From positions 682,001 to 746,000 of the forward strand of contig LATX02000100.1 of assembly GCA_001466705.2 (NCBI GenBank): a DNA stretch of 64,000 nucleotides, written 5' to 3'. The number at the start of each line of letters is the position of its first letter. The stretch's first letter is position 1. Positions 19,242 through 33,121 of this stretch are shown here, piece by piece. The notes under the pieces are model-generated. The model was not told the origin of the DNA, did no database searches, and saw only the letters and a program-made list of their open reading frames with translations. Position numbers and translations under genes: made by a program. The stretch comes from Moniliophthora roreri. Taxonomy: Eukaryota > Basidiomycota > Agaricomycetes > Agaricales > Marasmiaceae.

Positions 19242-22169
19242 ATGGATTCCGACCTAATCAAACTCGTGAACAAGCTCCAGGACACTTTCCACAATCTCGG
19301 TCAGTATTTTCGCCATTAAAATCAAGGTCATTGCTGATTCTCTTTCTCCGGAACCAGGTGGTGAGCTGGACATGCCGCAGCTGGTGGTGGTATGTGGTTG
19401 GCTGGTTATACTAGGAGCTATATTAACTTCGGTGGAAAGGTGGGCAGCCAGTCTGCAGGGAAGTCTAGTGTCCTGGAGACGTAAGTGTCTTTGTCCTTGT
19501 GCGGAGGAAGCATAGCTGAAAGTTTCTTAGAATTGTCGGAAAGGACTTTTTACCTCGAGGCTCAGGAATCGTGACACGAAGACCGCTTATTCTTCAGCTC
19601 ATTCACACTCCTATACCCGATGAACCTTCGCCCAACGCACCTCCGGTCACAGAATGGGGTCAGTTTCTACATCTTGACAAGCGATTCACAGACTTTGGGG
19701 AAATCAGGAAGGAGATCGAGCAGGAGACTTTTCGAGTCGCTGGTCAGAATAAGGGTATCAGCAAGCTGCCAATATCGTTGAGGATATACAGCCCGAATGT
19801 GTTGGATCTGACATTGGTGGATTTGCCTGGCTTGACAAAGGTGCGTCATCGTGTCACTCCGGTGGTGCCCGAGTTCTTACAGCTATTTCTCCAGATACCA
19901 GTTGGTGACCAACCTAGCGATATCGAGAAGCAAATCCGCAACCTTGTCCTCGAGTATATCTCCAAGCCTAACAGGTTCACATTCCGTATACGCTGTCATG
20001 AAAATTCGCTGACATGTCATTTTCAGCGTTATTCTCGCTGTTTCGCCGGCCAATGTGGACCTCGCCAACTCTGAATCGCTCAAGCTCGCTCGCTCAGTCG
20101 ACCCTCAGGGCCGGAGAACGATAGGAGTTCTTACCAAGTTGGATCTTATGGATGCTGGTACCAACGCGCTGGACGTGTTGACCGGCCGTGTTTACCCGCT
20201 CAAACTCGGATTCATAGGCGTTGTGAATCGAAGCCAGCAGGATATCAACTCCGAAAAGAGCATGGAGGATGCCCTACAATCGGAGACGGAGTTCTTCAAA
20301 AGCCACCCCGCGTATCGGAATATCGCACATAAGAATGGAACCAAGTATTTGGCCAAAACGTTGAACCAGGTGCGTGTCGTCGACGTCCTCCCTACGAACA
20401 GCAATTCATATTCGGTTCACAGGTATTGATGAACCATATCCGGGATAAGCTACCGGATATGAAGGCACGACTCAACACGCTCATGGGACAAGCGGAGCAA
20501 GAGCTGAACTCCTTTGGAGATGCCGCCGTATTTGGCGATAAGAATCAGCAAGGCGGCCTGATTCTCCGCCTCATGACTCAGTTTGCGAGAGACTTTGTCT
20601 CTTCCATCGAGGGCACGAACGTCGATATCTCCACCAAGGAGCTTTCAGGTGGCGCCCGGATATACTACATTTTCAACGACGTTTTTGGCAATGCGTTATG
20701 CTCCATTGACGCTACAGCAAACCTCGATAACCAAGATATCCGCACAGCGATTCGGAATTCCACAGGGCCAAGACCGAGTCTGTTCGTACCAGAGATAGCT
20801 TTCGATCTTCTAGTCAAGCCACAGATCAAGCTGTTAGAGGCACCTAGTCTGAGATGCGTCGAGTTGGTGTACGAGGAGCTGGTCAAGATATGCCACAACT
20901 GTACTAGCACGGTAAGCCTAGTTTGAGGTTCCTTCGTACCTTTTCTAACCTTTCTTGATAGGAGCTTCAACGCTTCCCTCGGTTACACTCCCAGCTGATT
21001 GAAGTAGTTTCAGAACTTCTTCGAGAACGACTTGGTCCTACCTCAGAGTACACGCAGAGCTTGATCGATATCCAAGCTGCGTACATCAACACCAATCACC
21101 CTGCATTCGTTTCTGGATCCGCTCTTGCTGCCAGTCATGCAAATTCGCCACCGAAGCCTCATCCGCCACCACGAGTACGTGAAGTGGTCCTTTCACTGAT
21201 TCATTGTTCTAACAAAAGATCAATTCAGCCTGTCTCAGCGGAACCTACCGCCAATGGAATCATTTCATCGCCCGATGACGTAGGACCCGATGATGTATCA
21301 GACGGAGAAGCAAGCGATACAAACAGCATCTTCCCTCCTCGCGATGGCCGTTCCGTCTCTAACACTCTCCATGACCGCACCTCTCGACCAAATAGAGCCT
21401 CAACAGGGAGCACCTTGACACCACCTGTGGGTATCAGTGGATCGTCTAAAAGCTCCTCTTCACGCCACACCTCCCAACCCCAAAGACCTCACTCGGCTAT
21501 GGGTGCCCCCGGGTCTTCTCCGCCTTCAGCACGGGAAACATTCCTCAACTACTTCTTTGGGCAGAATGGTCCTGGGCCTATTTCCGGAGCTGCGCTGGAC
21601 AAGCAACATCAGCAACACCACCACTCGTCGAGTAGCAGCCATGCTATTGGGATTGTGCCTACTGGAAGAGACTTGACAGGTGCAGATGCTGCAATGTCAT
21701 CTGGATTAATGTCGGGCAAGAGGAATCTGGATAAGACGAATCCAGCGTATGATATGAAAAGCTTGGGGAAGCATATTGAGGCGGTGAGTTCGTCATTGTG
21801 TACTTTAACAACTTTGATACTTACTTTGCTTTCTAGATCCCAACAGACGGCTCGTCAAGACTCACGCTCCGTGAAGAAATGGAGACCAACCTCATTCGGT
21901 CGCTCATCACTTCATACTTTGGCATCGTCAGACAAACAATCCAGGATCTAGTGCCCAAAGCCATCATGCACTTCCTCGTCAACCATACCTCGCAGCAAGT
22001 ACAGAATCGGCTCGTTGCGGCTTTGTACAAGCCCGAGTTGTTCGCGGACATGTTGAATGAGGATGAGGCACTGGTAGCTGAGCGGGCGAGGGTCAAGGCT
22101 CTCTTGGATGCGTACAAGGAGGCTTTCAAGACATTGTCCGATGTCAATGTCAAGTCGGGAGTGGTATAG
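19242..22169 (+). CDS. Dynamin-like GTPase, Vps1 type
   Basis: Ten exons join in phase into 817 codons plus stop: 19242-19299, 19358-19389, 19440-19480, 19531-19840, 19895-19974, 20027-20369, 20423-20911, 20962-21174, 21229-21783, 21837-22169. The GTPase domain comes first, with P-loop GSQSAGKSS, switch region TRRP, DLPG and TKLD. The stalk (middle) domain follows. A Ser/Pro/His-rich disordered stretch of about 185 residues (exon 9) comes next. A GTPase effector domain closes the protein ([21 protein letters not shown] to the end). It has no PH domain and no mitochondrial leader, which fits Vps1: membrane fission in vacuolar sorting, endosomal recycling and peroxisome division. The disordered insert makes it about 100 residues longer than yeast Vps1. 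The start [14 protein letters not shown] matches the family's N-terminus. Confidence 0.93.
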
Positions 22170-22714
22170 ATGTAGATGCGTCTCTGTTTCATGGCTTATA
22201 CGTATACGACTTACCCTAAAAGTACATTCTCTTCCTCCATACTGGTTCATTCTTTGTTTGTTGACTTTTAATGGCATTGCTATCGATTCATGCATGATAT
22301 AGAACTTATATGTCTCTTCATGTAATAGACACACGATTCACGCGCATTCATGGCATCGGAGGTTTTTTTTTTAATTTTAAGTGTCCATTAACAATCCTTC
22401 TGTCTATATAGGAGACGAACACGAGCAGCACCATGACCAAATATATACAAGAAGCCAGTACCAAAGGTGGAGTTAGGTGAACAGGGGAGCAGGGCAGGCA
22501 ACCAGGATACAGGCAAGACATGAAGCCACCGGGAAAGGAGACATGTATCGCGAACTAGGGTGGACACGCGGAAGCGAAGGAGGCCGGAAGGGCCACCTCC
22601 TCTCTGCCTGAGAAACAGGGTAGAGACGAGCAAGGGGGGGAGACGGTTCAACTGCGAAAAATTGTAAGCAAAGTAAAACGCATCACACACACACGCAGAG
22701 GGCACACATGGGGC
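22170..22714. other. Convergent 3' regions of dynamin and BCS1-like genes
   Basis: This holds the presumed 3' untranslated regions of both genes. There are poly-T and CACACA tracts but no coding signal. Confidence 0.5.
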
Positions 22715-25700
22715 TCAATCACTCGCACTCGATTCAGAGTTGGAGGTTTGTTGGCCCTTGACTGCAACCCACTTTTCCTTCTTGGCGGCTGCTGAAGCGT
22801 CCTTGTCTGACTCATCCTCCTCGGAGGTCACACTCTCTTCAGTGTCCGCATCAACACCCGTGGTGTTTTCGGATTCGGAATTGGAGGAGGATGCTGATGA
22901 GTCACTGGAGTCTTTCAATGACTCATCGGACTGGGTTGCAGGGGATGATGACGTTGACACAGACTCTGTACTGGCAGGAGTGGTGGTGGACGATTCACTC
23001 TTCGTCGTGCTATCGGCACGAATGACTTTCTTGGTCTTTGCTGCACGTTCCTTGCGCTCAAGTTTCTGTTAAAAGATTCATTAATTACCAACTAGAAATG
23101 AAGAGGAAATGAACACCTTACCTCTTTAACCTCCTGTTGTTCCTTCTGCAAGAAATGAATAATGATGCAATCAGCATCAATCCCGTAGCAAGATTAACGA
23201 TTGCAATTACCTCCTTAGTCTCTTTTTCGTCGCGCTACAATGAGAGCTGTCAACGGACATTGACCAGAGTGAATGTATTACGACACATACCTCCTTCTTT
23301 TCCTTCTCTTCAGCCTCCTTTTTCTCCTTTGCCTCACGCTGTAAAGAAATACAATCATCAGTAACCGCGTCGCCATGTTCCAATTAAGAGGAAAATCAAA
23401 GAACCTCTGCTTTCTCCTTTTTGAGTTTCTCTCTCATTTCTCTTTCAGAAATGACCCAGGCGCCAACTTCATCAACGGACTCGCGTGGTCGGGTCTTGTT
23501 CTTCAAGAGATATCCTTGTAGTGCGGCTACGCTAAGCTCATCCTCTGGAATCGCCTCGGCGAACCTTTTAGCGAGTTCGGTGATCTCTTCTTCACTAAAC
23601 AGAGGGATAGTATGTGTCGCCTTCTTGCGCTTGGAGCCAGGAAGATTCCTTTGTGAAGCATCAGGTTCTGCTTGTGAGGATGTTGATGCTGCTGCTGCTG
23701 CTGAAGAGGAGGAGGAAGTAGCGTTCGACGGTTGATAAGGGAAGAAGCACTTGAAAATCCCTTCAGCCTGCCATTTAGTAGCGTGGGTGAAGTTGACCCA
23801 AACGTCCATACGGCCGGGACGGCTCAATGCGGGGTCTAGACGCTCAATATGGTTGGTGGTAGCGAATAAAAGTCTGAAAGGAGGTATCAAAAAGAGTTAG
23901 AACCATTCGGGATGTAATGAAAGCGGGAGCAACAACATGCAAGATGGAAGGCGGGAGGCGGTTCGGAAACATTCAAAGAGTTGTTGATCGTCAGGAAACC
24001 AACAGCGAGATTACCGCAATGAATCAGGCGATGAAATGGAAACCCTTGACTCACCTTCCCTCAGCAGCTGCAACCCCATCTAAACTATTCAATAAACCTG
24101 ACAAGGACAGCGTGGATCCATCGTTGTTGTTCTCAGAATCTTTTGCGGTTGAAGCCGTCGACTCTTTGGGAGCGCCAGTAGAGTTGGCATCACGACTCAC
24201 TGAGCGTGTGAAAGCCGCGTCCAAATCTTCCAGAAGCAATATACATCTGGAAGGATCATATCGTGTTATGACATATGAAGACTCATATAGACATCAAAGC
24301 GACCACTTGCCTGGAAGGAACGTGGCCCATCAGGGTCGTCAGAGTGTTGTCACTCATCCTGTTGGCATTCCACATTCATGTTAGCGGTTATGTGGAGATA
24401 GCGGCAAGTATTCATGTTACTTACCCCTTGGACGAAAGCGAAACGACATAAATGTCAAGACCAAGCTCTCCAGCAAGCGAGTGGATGAGTGAGGTCTTAC
24501 CGCTATGAAAAGCAATATCTCTCAGTCCGACTTTCATTTCCGGTCCAAAAAAAGACAAATGATTACCTTCCCGGCACTCCGTGCAACAAGTACCCTCTAC
24601 GGAACGGAATTCCTAAAAAAGGATAGTTATAGCCGCTTATACGTTGAGGCCTCCGGAGATAACGACATACCCCTCTCAGCGTACCTGCGCACAGTCAGCG
24701 ATGTCAGTTATCCACCACATAGCACAGCAATACGGCAACATACCATTCTTCAGATGCCAAAAAGTCCTTGCAGTCAGCAAGAAGCATATCCTTCACACCG
24801 GGCTGCAAGACAATTGAGCTCATTGGTCGTTTTTGACGCGCACCATTCCATCGCCAGCATCCATAAGTCCTGAGCGACAAGGACGGGTCATGATAGAAAG
24901 GAGAAAAGGAACAGGCGGTAACAAAAGATCGGGATTATTAAATATCCTCAATGATGCAAGCGGGGAAAAGGACTTACGTATCAGCCAAGAATATATGGAC
25001 ACGATGCTCAGCATCCTTCTCGTATTCCCGTTTCGCATCAAGTACGAGTTTCTTGAGGATATCGTTGTTGCGGGCTACCACGCTAGTGGTATGAAGGAAA
25101 GGGGATAACAGTTAGTCTTGAGTATCGGCGGAGCGACCAAGCGAGTAACACGGAAATGTGAAACCATACCTGACTTTTATCGACGCGCCGTGTCCGTAAT
25201 CGGGGTAACGCTTGGTCCTGGTTATCTACGCAGAACATTGTCGAAGATTATTAAATGGATTATATTATTAAGAAGAGTATCTTGACTTACCCTGAGCCAA
25301 TGTCCGCGGTAGTAAATGGTATGAGTCGTATCTGGAAAGAAGAGAATGAGCCTTGGAGGGCATGGGAATTGAAATGAATCAGAATGATGCTTACCGACGC
25401 TAGGCATAAACGCCACCTTACGCTTCCGACGACCGTGGACAAGTGTCCCGTCATCTTCCTCCTCTTCTTCCAAATCGCCCGCAGTTGACTGTGTAATGCC
25501 AGACCGTCCTACGGAGCGCGTAGTAATCTCAAACTCCCGACTACGTCCCCAAGCGGGTTGCTAAGTTTGGCCCATCAATCAAGGAGACGGGGACAAAAGG
25601 GGTCTAGGATCCAATACCTTTGACAGCCAGTGCATCAACCTGTGCGTACAGAAGGTGTGAACATGGGACGAATGAGAATCTTCATTTTGCGTACCAGTCA

Positions 25701-25999
25701 TAGGGATAGTCTTCTTGGTTAAAGTGAGCGGTGAGAAAGAAAGCTATGTGCCACTGATGAGTTACGCGTATTACACAACGTCCAACGACGACTCACAATC
25801 AATAAATCCGTTCCATGCTGATACCGACACTCTACGAGCAGTTTCTACAGTTCCTCCGATGACGACCAGTTTCTATAGAGCGACGCGGAATAATGAGCGA
25901 ATAAAGTGGTATTGGTTCACGCTAAAAGCCTACTAGAGTGTCTTGTATAGGACCGGTATTTGTTACCAAGGGTGAGAGCATGCTCTTGAAAGCCTCCAT
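22715..25999 (-). CDS. BCS1-like AAA ATPase
   Basis: This is a multi-exon gene whose first exons are 25999-25934, 25872-25797, 25743-25695 and a short exon ending in WLMHWLSK. The N-terminus has a short hydrophobic segment (KLVVIGGTVETARR) followed by the BCS1_N domain (TAHFNQEDYPYDW, QPAWGRSREFEITTR, TIYYRGHWLRV, DAKREYEKDAEHRVHIF). The AAA domain follows: GIPFRRGYLLHGVPG-SGKT (Walker A, split by an intron), CIMLLEDLDAAF (Walker B) and LLFATTNHIERLDPALSRPGRMD (sensor and arginine-finger region). The C-terminus has a low-complexity tail rich in Ser, Asp and Glu. Bcs1 sits in the inner mitochondrial membrane and inserts the Rieske protein into complex III. Mushroom fungi carry many paralogues of unclear role and this is one of them. 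Its 5' half is copied at 39.6-40.6 kb. Confidence 0.88.
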
Positions 26000-28900
26000 G
26001 ATGTATACCAGATACCTGGGGATGTAATGGAAGAGGGAGAAGGCAGAAAGCTAAGCGCGGGTCTTATATGGGTGTGTGATTATTGTGCCTCGTGTCAAAG
26101 AAGGAAGGGTAAGGCTCCGCGGCAAATAAAAGCTGTTCGGTCCTGTCCCGATGGGAACTCGCCCGCCGTTTACCATTATCTCAAATATTTGCTCGTCTAT
26201 TAAGCCTCGTTACAGTTTACGTGGCCTCTCAGAGTAAAAAAATTTGGTCTAATTCTACGTACAAAACAGCCTCCTCGTTCATTTCACCGGTCATCGCGCC
26301 GTCCAAATGCCGCGCCGCCGGCTTGCGAATCGCCCACGTTTCGCCCCATCAACTCTCAATGCCGCAATTTTTTGTAACCCTTAACAAGGTGGAACAACAG
26401 CCAGAAGCATACAAAGGCCCTTAATCTGGTCCTTCTGATTCCCAGAACTACACCCGAATCCGTACCGAATTGCACGTGGCGGTGAATTGGCAGGCAGGTC
26501 AATGGACGTGGCACTACGCATACCCACTCAGCTCAGCCGCAAACCCGAGTCTATGAAATTATGGATCCAGTCTTTCGGGTCTTGGCGTGTTTTGAAAGCG
26601 GAAATGGGCAGATCACTAAAAAGTAGAACTTGATCTAAGGGACTTCGCAGTCAGATTTCCCCAGTATCTGCGCGCTAACGAAGATTGAACAGCTAATTTG
26701 ATGCTATATTTGATGGCTCACCTTCTCAGAAGACAAGAAAGAGTCTCAATTTGCTATGGGTACGGAGTAATCACATGGGCCTTGAGGCCGAGAGTGACGT
26801 TGAGGTTCAATGCATGGTGTTTAGCGACGGAAGTTACAGGGAACAAGGGCACATCATGGATCAACGAGTCCCCAGTACATCATGGATATGTCACCAAAAA
26901 GGTTACGCAAGATAAAAACGCATGCTTCTTATGATTTTCTGACTGGAATGGCGAGCCTGGGCCAGGCCAAACTAAATGAAGCGATGATGATGTATCACTT
27001 GAATTCTTCTGAGTAGGATAACAATAGGATAAGACCGAAGTTTGCTAGATTACGACAAATCTCCGCCCGCAGTCAAAATCGTGGAGCTTTCGAAGAAATT
27101 GCCCTGTGAGTCAGGTTGAACAGCTATAGCACCAGTGGACAGATAAGCGCCCAGACCTGGTTCTTTGATGGATGGGTAACGTCGAGCGGGGCAACGAAGG
27201 GGTGAGACGAAGCGCTAAAAAATCGGAAGGAGCGCCTATTTATGATCAAGGTCCGCATGAAAAGGAGAATTGAAGAATCGTAATTGTAAACGCCCATAAG
27301 CGCCCAAGTGATGCGTAATGTTTCAACTCCTGGCGACGATGGATCATACCGGTGAACCCGGATATGTTCCCCAGCGCCCGAGCTGCGTAAGCTCATGTAG
27401 CGAGATACGCGGAGTCCATATACGCCCGTTCGAGGATAACCCACTATTCCTGGCATAAGAGGGTTTGAGCCCCTCGTCGGTTGGACGTCAATAGAAGAAC
27501 TTCGATTGGTGACTAAACGCACACCCTCGTCACATGAATATGATGGCTCATGTTAAAAATCTAGGGTTTGCCCAGGGAATGGAAGTTTGTTTGACAATCA
27601 GCGTTCAAGAGAATAACAAAAACATACTAGAATCGGAGGGCCTGTGACATTCTCCCTACAAAGGAACGTTCGGGGGTTCACAGAGGTGTCAATCATAATA
27701 GGATCTCCCGGTTCCCCTGATACCAGAAAAACAGATTTAGACTCCGAATGCGAACCGAACGTACGCAAGGAGCATGGAGATTTGTGTCTTTTCTCGTCCC
27801 TGATAATGATAGTGATCGCAGCCAGGTTTAATCACCGCGTCAACTCCTAAAGATAACTCTGCGACGAGGTTTCGCCGATAGAAGGCGAAATAGACTGCTT
27901 GCCTGCCTGGTTGTTGGACCTCCTCGAATCCTCGGCAAAATTAATTATAACAGACCAATCCAGTACCAGATAAGAATCACATGTAGGATCCACAAAACGC
28001 AGACCCTTTGATTGGTTATCACTCCAGCCTGAGAAATACTCAAAAGGAATCGCAAAAAAGTCAACCTTGATTCGGCGCTTGCTGATCGATTGAAAAACAA
28101 AACAAACTCACAGCGCGTATTTGACAAGGGTCAGTGTGTTAGGGCTCACCACGCTGTCACTTGGAAAGTTAGTTCCGAGCGGTGAGAAAGCGCTAGTTCC
28201 GAGTCATTGCTAATTCCGAGCCATTCAGCAAGGCTCAACCCCATGCCACAGGTGTATATTGACCACATTGGTACCTGTAATATAGCCGTAAAAAAAAAAA
28301 ACAGTGAATTACGCTGAATCGAATTGAGCGATGTCTCGACATTCGTTTCCATTCTGGAATCATCCCGACGGTCTCGAGCTTTTCGATACTGCTGCTTTCC
28401 CCATCCGTCAACCTGAATATAGGCAGTCAGCAGAGAGATATATATACCATACACCCCGCATATCCTCCGTCTGAGTTATAGGCGGTAGGCGATAACTCTA
28501 AGCGGAATCCGGCCACCTCATGAAAAAGTAAGGCTAGAAATAGCAGTTTCTTTGATTCAGCAGACACGAAGAAACTCACGCAACGGAATTATCGAGTACC
28601 ATTATGTACCTCCAATCAACAACGTGTTTCTCGCAAAGACTTTAATAGTATAATACACTGCCTCAGGAAGAGCATCACCAGACGATGACTGCAACTTTCG
28701 AGTCAGTAAGTGGCAACTTGCAAGTCAAATAGCGGAATGATAGGCTCCATCTCACCCGCGCTCGTAATGTGGATCCTTGAATGGTAACATCAATCGAAAA
28801 AGAAGAAATGGAAGTCCATACTCATGCTTTTGAGGCTGGCGCTGATGATCGTCTCTGGGGCGTAAAAGACAACTCTAGAAATTATTTTCCAGAGGACTCG

Positions 28901-30960
28901 GTTGAGTTTCACTCGGCTCTAAAATTGCAGGACTCAAAGAGTGTCAAGACGCCGTGCGCTACACAGGGTACTGGACAATACTCACCTGGGCAGCGGATTA
29001 TCCATTTATGTCGTATCGTGCGAAGACAGTATTGGGGCCATCAAACAGGTGAACACTCGTATCCATTGGTGAGCCAAAGATGGATTATACACCGACACTC
29101 GCACTAGTATTGGTTCTCGACCTCGGGCTCGGGCTAAAAATTTATAGCTCCGGGTTACACGGCTGTTGCTCTTGCCTCCGAGATGAGTCCGAGTGTGTAG
29201 CGTTCAGACGTAAATGGTGGTGAAACACTGGTGGAACTCGGACTCTGATCATTGGTAGCATTGATCCTCTGCCCTCTACAGTAACCGTGGGATTGAAGAA
29301 AAAAACATAGCATGATAGGGGTGTGGCTCGCGAGTATTTGGCAATGAGGCAGTCACGTAAAGGGATGAACGGCACCGATTGTTGCATGTGACGATAAACC
29401 TAATTTCTGATGAGACTTCGGAGTCAAAGCATTCGACAGAAACACGTACATATTCATATCCATATTTGGTGAAAATACTGACACGACCAAATACTCATGA
29501 AAAGGGAAAACGAGACGCTGGATGTTCATAGGTGGGCTGGATGTTCATAGACGGGAGTAGGATGAAATACCCCCGTGTCCTTGAAGCTCCGAATGAAATG
29601 GAGATTAGAGAGAGATGAAAATGTTATAGCTCTAGCATGCTCACTTGGCGTCGACTAGCTCGACGTGTTCTGTAGGTTAGTCTTCTGGATCCTTCGAAGC
29701 TTCCTGTCGCATACGATGATGAACGTAAACCTATCAAGTTAAAAACAAGGGCTCATAGGAAAAAGACACGTACTTGATATGTCCCCAGCGAGAATACCAC
29801 CATCAAACTAACACGATCTTCCGCGAAAAGAAAGCCCGCTAGACGTAAATAGAAGTTTCATTTCCTGGAACGGTGGAAATATGGGGAAAGGTGGAGAGGC
29901 GAGGGCGAGGATCGAGACGGATTAAGATTGAGCAACAAGAAACGACCTTGCAACGACCCCAAGGCTTTGACAGGAATTTGGAATCCTACAGTGTGCCTTG
30001 CACTGGCAATTTGCAATCGATAACTCCTTTCATCTTGGTATCCATCTGAAGGTTAGATATAATCAATACATGGACATGGTTCGCATACTGCTCACAGAAT
30101 CAAGCACTTACATTCAATAAGTTCACGATACGAAGGGCGTTTCTTGGTCCAAGTCAGACGTGAAGAAAGATGGATGATGCAAACAAGAGGACTGGTGTCG
30201 CCGCAGTTCGTGATGCACGCGTCTCTTTGTCAGCACTTGCCTGATTGGGCCACCCTGTTCGAATAGCCTTTGCCCAGTGCCACGACATCTCGTCTACCGC
30301 AAACATCTAAATTTGGTCTCAGCAAAGTGCACAAGCATACGGATCGGCAATTTCTCCTCCATGGAACTGACTATTTACGCCACAAATCTCAGCGAAAACT
30401 CGCTCTCTCGCTTGCTGTGTGTACAAGGGTGACCGTGACGGTACGATCCGCGTCTACGCCAGCAAGTTCATCAAATCTAATCGCGGTCACTAAATAGAAG
30501 ACGACCCTTTCACACGAATTACATCGGCAAAATTTGCTCGTTAAAGGAGAATCGTGGCCCTTCCGCTCACCTCCGAGAATGCCCACGTCAAGGAAGACTC
30601 TGACGTTCAGGTCAATTACCTTAACCTCTGCGTACCCTTCTAATTCTGCGCAGTGCTGAATCTCGAATCGCGGCTGTCGAAAGAGATATATAATTGCGTT
30701 GTCTTATTCAATCGTCGTCGTATCGCACTCGCATCCTCGCTCTACGCTGGATCACAGAGTTGATAACAATCTGCGGTTATTCTTCTTGACTTACATAGCG
30801 TCCTGATGGATGCTTACAAGGCGGTTGAACGGATGACTGAAGACAAGTACGTATGAACTCCGAAGATGACTAACTTGTGCTCGGTCTTGGGCTCGGTCGA
30901 CCGAAGGCAACACCCATAAAGATGGTTCGCTGTAAGTATTCTCGACATTGACATACAATA
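26000..30960. other. Long intergenic region of copy A
   Basis: Nearly 5 kb lie between the BCS1-like gene and the hydrolase. Parts of it recur in copy B (27040-27630, 28430-28760, 29850-30950) and parts do not. A minus-strand stretch at about 30586-29870 shows GT/AG-like joins in both copies, but its frame is not conserved between them, so I do not call a gene. No inverted ends or LTRs were found for the A-only stretches. Confidence 0.45.
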
Positions 30961-32246
30961 ATGCCTTCCATTCACGACACTATCCCACCTTCGTCATCTA
31001 CCGTATCCGTCCGCTGCATCAATGTCACCACCGACGACTCCGTGGTTCCGGCAGCTGTTTTTCTAGAACCCGTACTTCCCGGTAGAGAAGCGTTACTTGC
31101 ACCAGCTTACGCGTTTCTGATTGAGCACCCGGAGAAGAAGAAGCGTATCATGTTTGATCTTGGACCTCGTAAAGACATGGACAAACTATCTCCCGCGCTG
31201 TTAGCTCGTTTTGGCTCCATGCCACCGGGATTCAATATGAAGGTTGAGAAAGATGTTGTGGAGCAGCTGAGCGCTAAGGATGTTAGGCCCGATGATATCG
31301 ATACGGTTATTTGGAGGTATGTGAGGTATCTTTGGCAGTGGAGTACTGATTACTTATCGGGATTTTCCTAGTCATACCCATATGGATCATATAGGTAGTC
31401 ATTCTTTTTTCTATATGCGTTTGGATGGTGACGCTCACGATAATATTATAGGCGATATGTCCAAGTTTCCGCCTTCTACAACATTGATCATTGGACCAGG
31501 TAGTGATCGCGCATCATACCCAACCGTAGCTGATGCTGTACTCTTGGATTCGGATTTCGCGTATGTGTACATATATTTCTGTCTGCCACCCACTAAGGCT
31601 CTTTTTCAACAGAAATCGCGAAGTCCGCGAAGTGTCGTTCGCAGATGCCTCCCTCAAGATAGCAGGTCGTCCTATGATCGACTTGCTCGGTGATGGAAGT
31701 CTCTACCTGATTGATATGCCTGGCGTAAGTGCATTCCGACCCGATTACCCGGTAGCTAGCTTACACCTTCTGCAGCATTGTCCTGGAAACCTAGTTGCTC
31801 TCGCACGAGTAACTCCCACGACGTTCATCCTCCTCGGAGGTGATACATGCCATCACCCAGGCCAAATTCGTCCCAACGCTCACATTCACGTAACCTGCCC
31901 ATGCCCCGCGCACATCCTCGCATCAACTAGGGAATCTGTTTCTACAGAGTACTTTTCTCCTGGGGCAGAACATTTCGATTTGAAGAGCCAAGCCGAGCCG
32001 ATGCTCACCGTTCCTCCAGGAATATCGGCTTACTCAGACAGAGAGAGCGCGATTGAGTCGCAACGAGCGTTAGGAGTATTGGAGGCAGACCCGGATGTGT
32101 TCTTGATGATAGCGCATGACGTGACGGTGCTGGGTGTCGTTGATATGTTTCCGTTGACATTGGATGGGTGGAAAGAGAAGGGATGGAAGGAGAGGGTTAT
32201 TTGGCAGTTTTTGGAAAAGGACAGTAGGGCATTTAGGTTTAATTAG
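30961..32246 (+). CDS. Metallo-beta-lactamase-fold hydrolase (lactonase-like)
   Basis: Five exons (30961-31316, 31372-31394, 31452-31560, 31613-31724, 31776-32246) give 356 codons plus stop. The dizinc site is complete: H120, H122, D124 and H125 in HTHMDH, H201 in MPGHCPGN, D223 in GGDTCHH and H314 in IAHD. This is the pattern of the AHL-lactonase/glyoxalase II branch of the superfamily. The 23-nt exon 2 encodes almost nothing but the metal motif. There is no signal peptide, so it is probably cytosolic. Fungal relatives are annotated as putative lactonases or detoxifying hydrolases; the substrate cannot be told from sequence. The copy B paralogue is destroyed, so this is the only working copy here. 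Confidence 0.88.
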
Positions 32247-32566
32247 TGAGTCCGAGATGTGAACGGAAAGAAAAGATGACAATTTTCTGCTCGAGACAGC
32301 AGTTCCAGGAATATTTCCTAGTATCAGAGTAGGTACTGGTGACGCTGCTACAGTGTTATTCAAGTTCCAATTTCAACGTAGCTCCTTTATGATTTGGGCA
32401 AACGTTTCAAACATACTATTTCAAGTAAACAACACAAAGGTTCACAAACAAAATCTAGCAGTATTGCCAAATCAGTCAGGTAATTCGAGTGTCTAGAAAG
32501 TCGTCTGAGTAAAGATTGACTGCGAAGCAAGCAACATAGGCCCACCATATGTTGAATCACTCAGAC

Positions 32567-33035
32567 TCAGGCTCTGCACCCAAGGCTGTTGGCCCAAACC
32601 CCGCGGAATTGGCCTGTGATACAATTGATCTGGTCCCACCCAACGGGTCCAACTGCCTCGTCGTCATCGATAACCCAGCTTCCGACAACCGAGTTGTAGT
32701 AACACTGGACGTTGTGCCATAGTCCAGCACAATTGTCTATTCAGACCCCGGTCGGTCAATAAATAATCAATAAAGGAGTTGTAAAGAAACTTGCTTCTAA
32801 TGCCTTGATCGAACCAAGCACCGCAGCCAGATGCCATGTCAACGCCTGGCTTGGTAGTGGAGTATGCGACGCGGTAGCGTCGCCAAACACCTTCGTTCCA
32901 TTGGTCGATTATACTGGCATTGACGACACAGTCACGTTTTTCGACGGCCTCGACGGCCTCGGACTCTGTGGGGGCAGCCAAGGAGCTGGTCGCGAGGGCA
33001 ATGGCGGTAAAGAGAATAGTGAGTTTGAGTTGCAT
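32567..33035 (-). CDS. Small secreted cysteine-rich protein, member A
   Basis: Exons 33035-32795 and 32736-32567 give 136 codons plus stop. The N-terminus MQLKLTILFTAIALATSSLA is a clear signal peptide. A short acidic propeptide ends in EKR, a Kex2-like cleavage site, immediately before the first mature Cys. The mature part of about 100 residues has six cysteines (three possible disulfides) and motifs AYSTTKPGVDMASGC, NVQCYYNSVVGSWVI, GWDQINC and VWANSLGC. The intron of 58 bases has a GC donor (GCAAGT) and an AG acceptor. Reading straight through it gives a shorter, wrong C-terminus without the later cysteines. I do not recognise the family. It could be an effector, a cell-wall or defence peptide, or a signalling peptide. 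Confidence 0.85.
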
Positions 33036-33111
33036 GTTGTTGAAAGAGTTGAGAGTTAGGAGAGCTGACTCGAGGAGAGGAGAACAGTGAAGAACAGGGA
33101 CCCACTGAGAG

Positions 33112-33121
33112 CCCTTTTATA
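33112..33121 (-). promoter_or_regulatory. TATA box of SSP member A
   Basis: TATAAAAGGG lies on the minus strand about 80 bases before the start codon. The same box and spacing occur upstream of members B and D. Confidence 0.6.

Noticed and set aside
21175..21228. Continuous dynamin exon through this stretch
   Set aside because: The frame is open, but a GTACGT donor and TTCAG acceptor remove it in phase and give the family-like [13 protein letters not shown] junction.
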